In this document: in pieces, positions 1 to 5,804 of the stretch
Layout of the letters: the number at the start of each line of letters is the position of its first letter
Position numbering within the stretch: position 1 is the stretch's first letter
Program-made: the position numbers and the translations under genes
The notes under the pieces: model-generated
The model's database searches: none
Told to the model about the DNA's origin: nothing
The model's input: the letters and a program-made list of their open reading frames with translations, nothing else
Source: Pseudomonadota bacterium
Lineage (GTDB): Bacteria; Pseudomonadota; Gammaproteobacteria; Steroidobacterales; Steroidobacteraceae
Assembly (NCBI GenBank): GCA_021779875.1
Contig: JAJXZV010000044.1
Coordinates: forward strand, 1-5,947
Reading direction: 5' to 3'
DNA length: 5,947 nucleotides

Positions 1-628
1 GCACCAGCTCCCCGGGACGGGCGCGCAGGCCCTTCTCGCGCACCACCTGCCACAGCTTGCGCAGGAACACCATGTCGGCGCGCAGCGCCTCGGCCGGCGC
101 ATCCTCCGCCGCGGTGCGCACGATGTAGCCGGCGCTCTCGTTCGATTCGAGGCCGGCGAGCACCGCGGCCCGCAGCCGTTCGCGCTCGCCTTCGTTCTCG
201 ATGCGCGCCGACACGCCGACGCCGCTGCCCTGCGGCATGTAGACCAGATAGCGCGACGGCAGCGTGACGTACGTGGTCAGCCGCGCCCCTTTGGTGCCGA
301 GCGGATCCTTGACGACCTGCACCAGGATCTCGTTGCCCTCGGCGACCAGCGAGCGGATGCTCTCGGTCCGCGGCGGCTCGATGCCGGTGTCCGCGTGGCG
401 CGGATCGAAGATGTCCGAGGCGTGCAGGAAGGCGGTGCGCTCCAGGCCGATCTCGATGAAGGCGGCCTGCATCCCGGGCAGCACGCGCGACACGCGGCCC
501 TTGTAGATGTTGCTGATCAGACCGCGGCGGCTGGCGCGCTCGAGGAAGATCTCCTGCAGCACGCCATTTTCCACGACCGCGGCGCGCGCCTCGTGGGTGC
601 TCGCATTGATGAGGATCTCCGTGCTCAT
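1..628 (-). CDS. rng: Ribonuclease G, N-terminal part (cut by window edge)
   Basis: This is the N-terminal 209 residues of the RNase E/G-family endoribonuclease RNase G, which in E. coli matures the 5' end of 16S rRNA and cleaves some mRNAs. The start reads [10 protein letters not shown], followed by [15 protein letters not shown] (about 18-32) and then the S1 RNA-binding domain: [19 protein letters not shown] at 39-57, [15 protein letters not shown] at 60-74, and [12 protein letters not shown] at 108-119. There is no long N-terminal addition before the S1 domain. The sequence leaves the window before the DNase I-like catalytic domain, so the metal-binding aspartates cannot be checked. The ATG at 628-626 shares ATGA with the maf stop, which fixes the start and suggests translational coupling. 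It is the last gene seen of the minus-strand operon. RNase E shares this fold, but the short N-terminus and the maf neighbour favour RNase G. Confidence 0.95.
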   Translation of the reverse strand, partial: MSTEILINASTHEARAAVVENGVLQEIFLERASRRGLISNIYKGRVSRVLPGMQAAFIEIGLERTAFLHASDIFDPRHADTGIEPPRTESIRSLVAEGNEILVQVVKDPLGTKGARLTTYVTLPSRYLVYMPQGSGVGVSARIENEGERERLRAAVLAGLESNESAGYIVRTAAEDAPAEALRADMVFLRKLWQVVREKGLRARPGELV

Positions 629-1239
629 CGGGGCTCACCGGGCGCCGGGAACCGCCAGCGCGGCACGCCCGCCAGCTGCAGCAATCCCGCGGTCTCGTAC
701 AGCGGCAGTCCCACCACGCCCGAGTAGCTGCCCTGCAGGTCCGCGACGAACACCGAGGCGGCGCCCTGGATGGCATAGCCGCCCGCCTTGTCGCACGGCT
801 CGCCGGTCTCCCAGTACGCGCCCGCCTCCCGCGCGTCGATGGCGCGAAAGGTCACACGGCTGCGGCTGAGCGCGGTGTGCGGGCCGCGCGCCGCGAGTAC
901 GGCCACCGCGGTGAGCACCTCGTGCGTGCGCCCGGCGAGCGCGAGCAGCATTCGGCGCGCGTCGTCGCGGTCCGCGGGCTTGCCGAGAATCCTCCCGTCG
1001 AGCACCACCGCCGTGTCGGCCGCGAGCACCGGCACCGCCTGGTCCGGGGAACCCGCCCGCTCCCGGCCTGCGGCCGCCTTGGCGATCGCGACCCGCATGA
1101 CGTAGCGCTCCGGGTCCTCGTCGGGCTCGACGCCCTCGTCGGTCGCCACTTCGAGCGCGCGGAACGGCACGCCGATCTGCGCGAGCAGTTCGCGCCGGCG
1201 CGGCGACAGGGAGGCGAGATAGACGTAGGGCGCAGTCAT
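625..1239 (-). CDS. maf: Maf/YhdE nucleoside triphosphate pyrophosphatase
   Basis: This 204-residue protein belongs to the Maf family of cytoplasmic house-cleaning enzymes, which hydrolyse NTPs to NMP and pyrophosphate; the YhdE branch acts on dTTP, UTP and some modified pyrimidine nucleotides. The N-terminal nucleotide-binding motif [12 protein letters not shown] lies at 8-19. SPRR is typical of YhdE, whereas the YceF branch has SPWR-type sequences. The catalytic-site motif VLAADTAVV is at 71-79 with the putative general base Asp75. The conserved [11 protein letters not shown] is at 149-159 and [11 protein letters not shown] at 170-180. Length and motif order match E. coli YhdE (about 197 residues). 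The ATG at 1239 follows the widest gap inside the operon (49 bp after rlmH) and has no strong Shine-Dalgarno sequence. Its stop overlaps the rng start. The family call is firm; substrate preference is inferred from the motif only. Confidence 0.95.
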   Translation of the reverse strand: MTAPYVYLASLSPRRRELLAQIGVPFRALEVATDEGVEPDEDPERYVMRVAIAKAAAGRERAGSPDQAVPVLAADTAVVLDGRILGKPADRDDARRMLLALAGRTHEVLTAVAVLAARGPHTALSRSRVTFRAIDAREAGAYWETGEPCDKAGGYAIQGAASVFVADLQGSYSGVVGLPLYETAGLLQLAGVPRWRFPAPGEPR

Positions 1240-1288
1240 CCCGCGAGGATACCGACATCGGGCCGGTTGCGCGCCCCCGGGGCCGCCG

Positions 1289-1759
1289 TCAGGCGCGATG
1301 GTAGGGATGCCCGGCGAGCAGGCTCATGGCGCGGTACAGCTGCTCCGCCACCAGCACCCGGACCAGGCCGTGCGGCAGGGTCAGCGGCGACAGCGACCAG
1401 CGCTGATCGGCGCGCGCGAGCGCCTCGGGGGCCAGCCCGTCGGGGCCGCCGATCAACAGCGCGAGCGGCCGCCCGTCCCGCATCCGCTCGGCGAGCCAGC
1501 TGCCGAGCGCCGGCGTGCTCATGGACCGGGCCTCGATGGCGAGGGCCACGACGTAGTCGTCGCGGCCCAGCAGCGCGAGCATGTCGTCGCCCTCGCGGGC
1601 CACCGCGCGGCGCGGATCCTCGCCGCCGTGCCGGGACGCCACCGGGATCTCGCGCAGCTCGAGACTGAGCGGCGAGCGCAGCCGCTTCTGGTACTCGTGG
1701 AATCCCTGGTTGATCCAGTCGGGCAGACGGGTGCCGGCGGCGATCAACCGGCATTTCAT
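1289..1759 (-). CDS. rlmH: 23S rRNA (pseudouridine1915-N3)-methyltransferase RlmH
   Basis: RlmH is a SPOUT-class methyltransferase that uses S-adenosylmethionine to methylate N3 of pseudouridine 1915 in helix 69 of 23S rRNA, acting late, on assembled 70S ribosomes. The 156 residues match the family's usual length (E. coli 155). Visible landmarks are [20 protein letters not shown] at 1-20, the SAM-binding knot loop [11 protein letters not shown] at 99-109, [20 protein letters not shown] at 121-140, LYRA at 141-144, and the C-terminal HPYHR at 151-155, which is diagnostic for RlmH. The ATG at 1759 lies 16 bp after the rsfS stop, a pairing very common in bacteria and consistent with co-expression of two factors acting on the 50S subunit. 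A GAGG in the overlap with the rsfS stop codon is rather far from the start to be a good ribosome-binding site. The protein appears complete and intact. Confidence 0.97.
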   Translation of the reverse strand: MKCRLIAAGTRLPDWINQGFHEYQKRLRSPLSLELREIPVASRHGGEDPRRAVAREGDDMLALLGRDDYVVALAIEARSMSTPALGSWLAERMRDGRPLALLIGGPDGLAPEALARADQRWSLSPLTLPHGLVRVLVAEQLYRAMSLLAGHPYHRA

Positions 1760-1775
1760 GGCGTCGCGCGGCGCC

Positions 1776-2276
1776 TCAGGGCCGCGAGACCCGTTTCGCC
1801 GCGGCCAGATCCCAGAGCTTCTCGAGCCCGTAGAACTCCCGCACCCGCGGCAACATGACGTGCACGATCATCTCGGACAGGTCGATCAGCACCCAGTTGC
1901 CGTCCTGCTGGCCTTCCACCCCGTGCGGGCGAAAGCCGGCCTCCTTGGCCTTCTCGACCACGCGCTGCGCCACCGAACGGACGTGCCGGTCCGAGGTGCC
2001 GCCGGCGATCACCATGAAGTCGGCGACGTCGGTCAGACCGCGCACGTCGAGGATCTTGACGTCGATCGCCTTCATGTCCTCGAGCGCCGCCACCACCACG
2101 CTGCGCAGGTCGGCGGCGGCCGGCTTCGCCGGCGTCTTGCGGCGCACCGCGGCCCCCTTGGCGGCGGCCCCCTTGGCGGCGGCGGGCTTGCGGGGCGCGG
2201 GCGGCGTCTTGCGGATCTTGGGTTTCGCGGTCTTGGGCTTCGCTTGCACTAGGTCGTCCGTGTCTTGGAATAACAC
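1776..2276 (-). CDS. rsfS: Ribosomal silencing factor RsfS with Lys/Ala/Pro-rich N-terminal extension
   Basis: RsfS (Iojap/YbeB family) binds ribosomal protein uL14 and blocks subunit joining when nutrients are scarce. The conserved core spans about 56-156: TSDRHVRSVAQRVVEKAKEAG at 94-114 (first 20 or so residues of the helix), GVEG at 119-122, WVLIDLSEMIVHVM at 128-141 and YGLEKLW at 149-155. Ahead of it are about 55 residues rich in Lys, Ala and Pro, with AAAKG repeats, that E. coli RsfS (105 residues) lacks. Lysine-rich codons are unlikely by chance at this GC content, so this stretch is probably translated. No ATG precedes the core. I give the GTG at 2276, which overlaps nadD by 28 bp. 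A GTG at 2249 sharing one base with the nadD stop (TAGTG) is equally plausible and gives 157 residues. Neither has a clear Shine-Dalgarno sequence. Function is firm; the start is not. Confidence 0.93.
   Translation of the reverse strand: MLFQDTDDLVQAKPKTAKPKIRKTPPAPRKPAAAKGAAAKGAAVRRKTPAKPAAADLRSVVVAALEDMKAIDVKILDVRGLTDVADFMVIAGGTSDRHVRSVAQRVVEKAKEAGFRPHGVEGQQDGNWVLIDLSEMIVHVMLPRVREFYGLEKLWDLAAAKRVSRP
2146..2190. repeat. 15-bp coding tandem repeat, three copies
   Basis: Three adjacent 15-bp units lie at 2146-2160, 2161-2175 and 2176-2190, the first two being nearly identical (plus-strand unit GCGGCGGCCCCCTTG). Read on the minus strand in the rsfS frame they encode the alanine-lysine repeats of the N-terminal extension (KPAAAKGAAAKGAAV). 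Unit length is a multiple of three, so copy-number change would keep the reading frame. This is a micro-repeat inside a gene, not a mobile element. Confidence 0.75.
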
Positions 2277-2896
2277 TGGGTGTCCAGAATCAGTTTACGC
2301 ACCGCATCCGGCATGAGGAAGCGGGGATCACGCCCCATGGCGATCAGTTGACGCACCTCCGTGGAGGAGATCTCCAACTGCGTGACCGCGTGGATGTAGA
2401 TGTGTCCGGCCTTCTGCTCGTGCAGATCGCCGATGCGGCCGGTGCCGCGGTCCACCAGCAACTCGCCCAGCGGCCCCATGCTCGGCGCCCGCCATCCGGG
2501 CCGGTGGGCGACCACCAGGTGCGCGAGCTGCAGCAGCTCGCGCCATTGATGCCACTTGGGCAGGCTGAGGAAGGCGTCCATGCCGACGATGAGGCACAGG
2601 CTCCGGTCCGGGTACTCGTGCCGCAGCTCGCCGAGCGTCTCGACCGAGTAGGACGGCCCGGCCTTGCGAACCTCCCGGTCGTCCACGACGAAACCCGGCT
2701 GGCCTTCGGTCGCGAGCTGCACCATCTTCAGGCGCAGCGGCGCGTCCGCGATGGGCCGTTCGCGATGCGGCGGGTTGCCCGCCGGCAGGAAGCGGATCTC
2801 CTTCAGGCGCAGCGCCTGCTGCAGTTCGAACGCGGTGCGCAGGTGCGCGTAGTGGATGGGGTCGAAGGTGCCGCCGAAGATTCCCATGGGGTTCAT
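2249..2896 (-). CDS. nadD: Nicotinate-nucleotide adenylyltransferase
   Basis: NadD joins ATP and nicotinate mononucleotide to make deamido-NAD and pyrophosphate, a late step of NAD synthesis. The 215 residues show the nucleotidyltransferase signature GIFGGTFDPIHYAHLR at 5-20, whose HYAH carries Ala where the textbook HxGH motif has Gly. They also show RFLPAGNPPHR at 35-45, SYSVETLGELR at 82-92, LIVGMDAFLSLPKWHQW at 102-118, HLVVAHRPGW at 126-135 and the ATP-binding ISSTEVR at 176-182. The first ATG (2896-2894) shares ATGA with the holA stop, so I prefer it to the ATG three codons later at 2887. The C-terminus runs a few residues past the conserved core and overlaps the start of rsfS. holA-nadD-rsfS is a classic gammaproteobacterial order. 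The protein appears complete. Confidence 0.97.
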   Translation of the reverse strand: MNPMGIFGGTFDPIHYAHLRTAFELQQALRLKEIRFLPAGNPPHRERPIADAPLRLKMVQLATEGQPGFVVDDREVRKAGPSYSVETLGELRHEYPDRSLCLIVGMDAFLSLPKWHQWRELLQLAHLVVAHRPGWRAPSMGPLGELLVDRGTGRIGDLHEQKAGHIYIHAVTQLEISSTEVRQLIAMGRDPRFLMPDAVRKLILDTQCYSKTRTT

Positions 2897-3915
2897 ACGG
2901 CTACCCTGCCTGAATCCGCGGCGCCTTGCAAAGCGCCGGCGAACCGTGCGGTGAGCCCCGTGAGCGCCGCCCACGCATCGCCCGCGTCCACGCCCTTGAT
3001 GACCCGATCCACGCGGCTCGCCTCCACCATCAATCTCGCGAGCGGCAGCTTGCCCGCGCGCGCCAGCGCGCGCGGCGACGGGGCGGCCGCCAGATTCCAG
3101 CCGCTGCCGCGCGCCGAGGATCGCGCCCGCTCCCGCTCGCGCGCCTGCCACAGCCCGCGCAGTTCCCGGCTGAGCGCCCAGAGGATCAACGTCGGCTCCA
3201 CGCCCTCGCCGCGCAGGCCGGCGAGCACGCGCAGCGCGCGCGCCGCGTCCCCGGCGGCGGCGGCCTCGGCCAGCTGGAACACGTCGTAGCGCGCGCTCAC
3301 GCCCACCGCCCGCAGCACGAGCTCCACGGTGATCGGCGCGCCCTCGGCGATGAGCCGCAGCAGGTCGAGTTCCTGCTTCGCGGCCAGCAGGTTTCCCTCC
3401 ACCCGTTCGACGATGAGCTCGGCCGCGCGCGGCTCGAGTTCGAGCCCGAGCGCCCTGGCCCGCTCGTGCAGCCAGTTCGGCAGCGCCGCCGTCTCCACCG
3501 GCCATATCGGCACCCAGACCCCGTGCTTCTCGACCGCCTTCACCCAGGGGGCATCGGCCGCCTTCTTGTCGAGCTTGTCGGTGAGCACCAGGCACGCCAC
3601 GTCGGGCACCGGACGCGCGGCGAGGTCCGCGAGCAGCTCCGCGCCGCGCTCGGGCTTGCCGGAGGGCATGCGCACCTCGAACAGCCGGCGCTCCGCGAAC
3701 AGCGACAGGGACTGGGTGGCGCTGCGCAGCTCCTCCCAGGAGAAGCTCCGATCGACGAAGTGGACGCTGCGCTCCGCATAGCCGGCGGCGCGGGCCGCCG
3801 CGCGGATGGCGTCCGCCGCCTCGCCGACCAGGAGCGGTTCGTCGCCGGACACGAGGTACATGGGGGCGACGCCGCGGCCCAAGGCGGCCGGCAGCTGCGG
3901 CAGGCTCACTCGCAT
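2893..3915 (-). CDS. holA: DNA polymerase III subunit delta
   Basis: HolA is the delta subunit of the clamp loader; it opens the beta sliding clamp during loading onto primed DNA. The product has 340 residues, close to E. coli HolA (343). Landmarks in order: N-terminal YLVSGDEPLLVGEAADAIR at 20-38, a degenerate P-loop region as expected because delta does not hydrolyse ATP; LSLFAERRLFEVR at 70-82, where family members contact the clamp; CLVLTDKLDKKAA at 108-120; LPNWLHERARALGLEL at 145-160; VEGNLLAAKQELDLLRL at 172-188; and a helical collar domain from about 205 on (VLAGLRGEGVEP at 230-241, ALSRELRGLWQ at 247-257). The ATG at 3915 lies inside the last codons of the upstream flavoprotein gene (10-bp overlap), and the stop overlaps the nadD start. 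Usually lptE precedes holA; here it does not. The call rests on family resemblance plus the nadD neighbour. Confidence 0.93.
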   Translation of the reverse strand: MRVSLPQLPAALGRGVAPMYLVSGDEPLLVGEAADAIRAAARAAGYAERSVHFVDRSFSWEELRSATQSLSLFAERRLFEVRMPSGKPERGAELLADLAARPVPDVACLVLTDKLDKKAADAPWVKAVEKHGVWVPIWPVETAALPNWLHERARALGLELEPRAAELIVERVEGNLLAAKQELDLLRLIAEGAPITVELVLRAVGVSARYDVFQLAEAAAAGDAARALRVLAGLRGEGVEPTLILWALSRELRGLWQARERERARSSARGSGWNLAAAPSPRALARAGKLPLARLMVEASRVDRVIKGVDAGDAWAALTGLTARFAGALQGAADSGRVAV

Positions 3916-4883
3916 CGGCCGTTCACCCGCGCGAGCGCCGCCTCGTATTCCGCCGCCATGCGCTCGACCACGGCGGCGACCGGCTCGACGGCGTCGATGC
4001 CGCTCACGCTCTGCCCGGCGCTCCAGATGTCCTTCCATGCCTTCATCTCGGCGCCCTCCGCCGTGACCGCCCGGAAGTTCATCGTGGCCTTGTCGCCGGC
4101 CGGCAGCCGGTCGGGATCGAGGCCGGTGCGCGCGACGCTCGCGCGCAGATAGTTGCCCGCGATGCCGCTGAACAGCGACGTGTACACCAGGTCCTCGGCC
4201 CGGGCGTCGACCAGCATCTGCTTGTATTCCGCGCTGGCGTTCGCCTCGGTGGTCGCGATGAAGCGGGTGCCAAGGTAGGCGAGGTCGGCGCCGAGGGCGC
4301 GCGCCGCGAGCACGTCCGCACCCGTGCTCATCGCCCCCGCCAGGATCACGGTCCCCCGGTAGAACCGGCGGATCTGCTTGACGAGCGCGAAGGGGCTCAG
4401 CGAGCCCGCATGGCCGCCGGCGCCCGCGCACACGGCAACGATGCCGTCCACGCCCTGCTCGGCGGCCTTCTCCGCGTGCCGCAGGTTGATTACGTCGTGG
4501 AACACGAGGCCGCCGTAGCCGTGGATCGCACCCACCACTTCCGCGGGCGGCCGCAGGCTCGTGATCACGATCGGCACCCGGTGCCGGACGCACGATTCCA
4601 GGTCGCGCTCGAGCCGGTCGTTGCTCGCATGCACGATCTGGTTCACCGCGAACGGCGCGATCCGCCCGCCCGGCCGGGCCCGGCGCTCCGCGGCGAGTTC
4701 CTCGGTGATCTGCGCCAGCCAATCGTCGAGCTGCGCCGCGGGCCGCGCATTGAGCGCGGGGAAGGAGCCGACGATGCCCGCCTTGCACTGCGCCAGCACC
4801 AGCTTCGGCGTGGACACGATGAACATCGGCGCGCCGATGACCGGCAGGCGAAGGTGGTCCTCGATGATCGGCGGAATGGGCAT
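3906..4883 (-). CDS. Nitronate monooxygenase-family FMN protein (2-nitropropane dioxygenase-like)
   Basis: This 325-residue TIM-barrel flavoprotein belongs to the nitronate monooxygenase/2-nitropropane dioxygenase family. Some members oxidise nitronates such as propionate-3-nitronate; others have been shown to be NADH:quinone reductases, so the substrate is open. Visible features: LPVIGAPMFIVSTPKLVLA at 13-31 (the FMN-binding start of the barrel), GGLVFHDVINLRHAEKA at 124-140 with a candidate active-site His129, VCAGAGGHAG at 151-160 (the family's GGH.G phosphate-binding loop), VILAGAMSTGADVLAARALG at 179-198, AYLGTRFIATTEANA at 202-216 and IWSAGQSV at 286-293. GAPM and AGAMSTG differ from the QAPM and AGG..DG forms of well-studied members, suggesting a separate subgroup. 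The ATG at 4883 has no good Shine-Dalgarno sequence but is the only start that keeps the first barrel strand. Its 3' end overlaps holA by 10 bp, and it is divergent from the PaaG-like gene. Confidence 0.9.
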   Translation of the reverse strand: MPIPPIIEDHLRLPVIGAPMFIVSTPKLVLAQCKAGIVGSFPALNARPAAQLDDWLAQITEELAAERRARPGGRIAPFAVNQIVHASNDRLERDLESCVRHRVPIVITSLRPPAEVVGAIHGYGGLVFHDVINLRHAEKAAEQGVDGIVAVCAGAGGHAGSLSPFALVKQIRRFYRGTVILAGAMSTGADVLAARALGADLAYLGTRFIATTEANASAEYKQMLVDARAEDLVYTSLFSGIAGNYLRASVARTGLDPDRLPAGDKATMNFRAVTAEGAEMKAWKDIWSAGQSVSGIDAVEPVAAVVERMAAEYEAALARVNGRCE

Positions 4884-4911
4884 GCGGCGCTCGGCGGTGG
4901 CGGCGGAGACG

Positions 4912-4933
4912 CGGCCGGTGCGCGCACCGGCCG
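4912..4933. promoter_or_regulatory. Perfect 22-bp palindrome, candidate operator 1
   Basis: Each arm reads CGGCCGGTGCG toward the centre at 4922.5, and all 11 base pairs match without a spacer. It contains the half-sites GCCGGT (4914-4919) and ACCGGC (4926-4931), 6 bp apart. It covers the expected -35 position of the plus-strand promoter and lies at the start of any transcript from the minus-strand promoter. It could be a dimeric-regulator operator or, in RNA, a hairpin in the leader of the flavoprotein gene. No regulator gene is present in the window to assign to it. Confidence 0.6.
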
Positions 4934-4942
4934 ACGCGCCGG

Positions 4943-4948
4943 ATTATA
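4943..4948 (-). promoter_or_regulatory. Candidate -10 box (TATAAT) for the minus-strand operon
   Basis: Read on the minus strand, 4948 to 4943 is exactly TATAAT, inside the only AT-rich patch of the divergent spacer. Transcription would begin near 4936, giving a leader of roughly 50 nt before the flavoprotein ATG. The position 17 bp upstream (4971-4966) reads GACCGG, a poor -35 box, and falls within the left arm of inverted repeat 2, so activation or repression there is plausible. Because downstream genes overlap, this may drive the whole operon through rng. Confidence 0.6.
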
Positions 4949-4950
4949 CT
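4945..4950 (+). promoter_or_regulatory. Candidate -10 box (TATACT) for the PaaG-like gene
   Basis: TATACT matches the sigma-70 -10 consensus at five of six positions and overlaps the minus-strand TATAAT by four bases. Transcription would begin near 4957, leaving a leader of about 44 nt before the ATG at 5001. With a 17-bp spacer the -35 hexamer would be 4922-4927 (GCGCAC), which is not consensus and lies in the centre of palindrome 1. Confidence 0.5.
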
Positions 4951-4964
4951 GCAAGCGATCGAAT

Positions 4965-4983
4965 GCCGGTCGCGCCGACCGGC
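4965..4983. promoter_or_regulatory. Inverted repeat, candidate operator 2
   Basis: Arms GCCGGTCG (4965-4972) and CGACCGGC (4976-4983) are perfect complements around a 3-base centre. The outer half-sites GCCGGT and ACCGGC are the same as in the 22-bp palindrome, here 7 bp apart instead of 6. The centre, 4974, is 51.5 bp from that of palindrome 1, close to five helical turns. It covers the expected -35 region of the minus-strand promoter. In the plus-strand leader RNA it could fold as an 8-bp hairpin about 18 nt before the start codon. Confidence 0.55.
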
Positions 4984-5000
4984 CGCCGCGCGAGTACGAC

Positions 5001-5804
5001 ATGTCCTACAGCAATCTTTCCTTCGAGCGGCGCGAGGCGGTCGCCCGCGTCACGTTGAACCGCCCCGAGCGGCTGAACGCGCTGAACATCGCATTGGTCG
5101 AGGAACTGCGCGCGGCCGCGGCGGCGGTCGCCGCCGATCCCGGCATTCGCGCGGTGCTGCTGACCGGCGCGGGACGAGGCTTCTGCTCCGGCGCCGACCT
5201 CATGGGCGAGGACTTCCTCGACGATGCGCGCGCGGGCCTCGGGGCCGCCATCGGCCGCAGCCTCGCCGTGCATTTCAATCCCATGGTGAGCGCCTGGTGC
5301 GCCCTGCCGGTGCCGGTGGTGGTGGCGGTCAACGGCGTGGCGGCGGGCGCGGGGATGAGCCTGGCACTGGTCGGCGACGTCGTGCTGGCCGCGCACTCGG
5401 CGACGTTCCTGCAGTCGTTCGCGCCCAAGCTCGGGCTGCTGCCGGATCTCGGCAGCACGTTTCATCTGCCGCGGATCGTCGGCACGGCGCGCGCGAAGGG
5501 CATGATGCTGCTCGGCGAACCGCTGCGCGCCGCGGACGCCGCGCAGTGGGGACTCATATGGGCCTGCGTCGAGGACGAAACGCTGCTCGATTCCGCCGAG
5601 CGCATCGCCCGGCGCCTCGCCGGCGGACCGACGCGCGCCTTCGAGCGCATCAAGGCCGCCCTCGGCCGGCAGCCGCCGGCGACGCTCGACGAGCAGCTCG
5701 CGCTCGAGGCCGAGGCCCAGGCCCTGCTCGCCGGCGGCGACGACTTCGCGGAAGGTTTGCGCGCCTTCCGGGAGAAGCGCGCCCCTGAATTTCGCGGGCG
5801 CTGA
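5001..5804 (+). CDS. Enoyl-CoA hydratase/isomerase family protein, PaaG-like
   Basis: This 267-residue crotonase-fold enzyme acts on an acyl-CoA thioester in the cytoplasm. Landmarks: VTLNRPERLNALN at 17-29, oxyanion-hole segments LLTGAGRGFCSGADL at 53-67 and VNGVAAGAGMSLAL at 110-123, KLGLLPDLGSTFHLPR at 143-158, LLGEPLRAADAAQWGLIW at 170-187, and the C-terminal FREKRAPEF at 256-264. The pattern closely follows PaaG, the epoxyphenylacetyl-CoA isomerase of phenylacetate breakdown. The two glutamates that make crotonases hydratases are missing: Ser120 sits where GGGCELA has Glu, and the second site is Phe140 or Ala141. Asp149 in PDLGST matches the aspartate used by PaaG and enoyl-CoA isomerases. 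An isomerase is therefore more likely than a hydratase. No other paa genes are present, so I give no symbol. The ATG at 5001 is chosen from homology; no clear Shine-Dalgarno sequence is seen. Confidence 0.92.
   Translation: MSYSNLSFERREAVARVTLNRPERLNALNIALVEELRAAAAAVAADPGIRAVLLTGAGRGFCSGADLMGEDFLDDARAGLGAAIGRSLAVHFNPMVSAWCALPVPVVVAVNGVAAGAGMSLALVGDVVLAAHSATFLQSFAPKLGLLPDLGSTFHLPRIVGTARAKGMMLLGEPLRAADAAQWGLIWACVEDETLLDSAERIARRLAGGPTRAFERIKAALGRQPPATLDEQLALEAEAQALLAGGDDFAEGLRAFREKRAPEFRGR

Noticed and set aside
11..19. Frame loss of rng at the left edge
   Set aside because: Translation stays open to base 1 with normal RNase G sequence; the gene is cut by the window, not broken.
1240..1288. Gap between rlmH and maf as a terminator or promoter
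   Set aside because: It contains only a loopless CCCCGGGG palindrome and no T-run or convincing -10 box. It looks like a plain intra-operon spacer.
2119..2133. GCCGGC-TTC-GCCGGC hairpin inside rsfS
   Set aside because: It is within strongly coding Lys/Ala/Pro sequence, has no T-run, and the hexamer GCCGGC is self-complementary and common at this GC content.
2250..2300. Lower-GC patch at the nadD/rsfS junction as an internal promoter
   Set aside because: A weak TGTTAT can be found on the minus strand, but no acceptable -35 box lies 16-18 bp upstream. The bases are explained by the end of nadD.
2926..4152. Long plus-strand open frame opposite holA
   Set aside because: It is a GC-rich antisense shadow, rich in Arg, Ala and His with no recognisable motif, while the minus strand has a complete HolA.
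4410..5804. Long plus-strand open frame extending the PaaG-like gene upstream by nearly 200 codons
   Set aside because: The upstream part is antisense to the flavoprotein gene and the spacer. Family length and the conserved N-terminus place the start at 5001.
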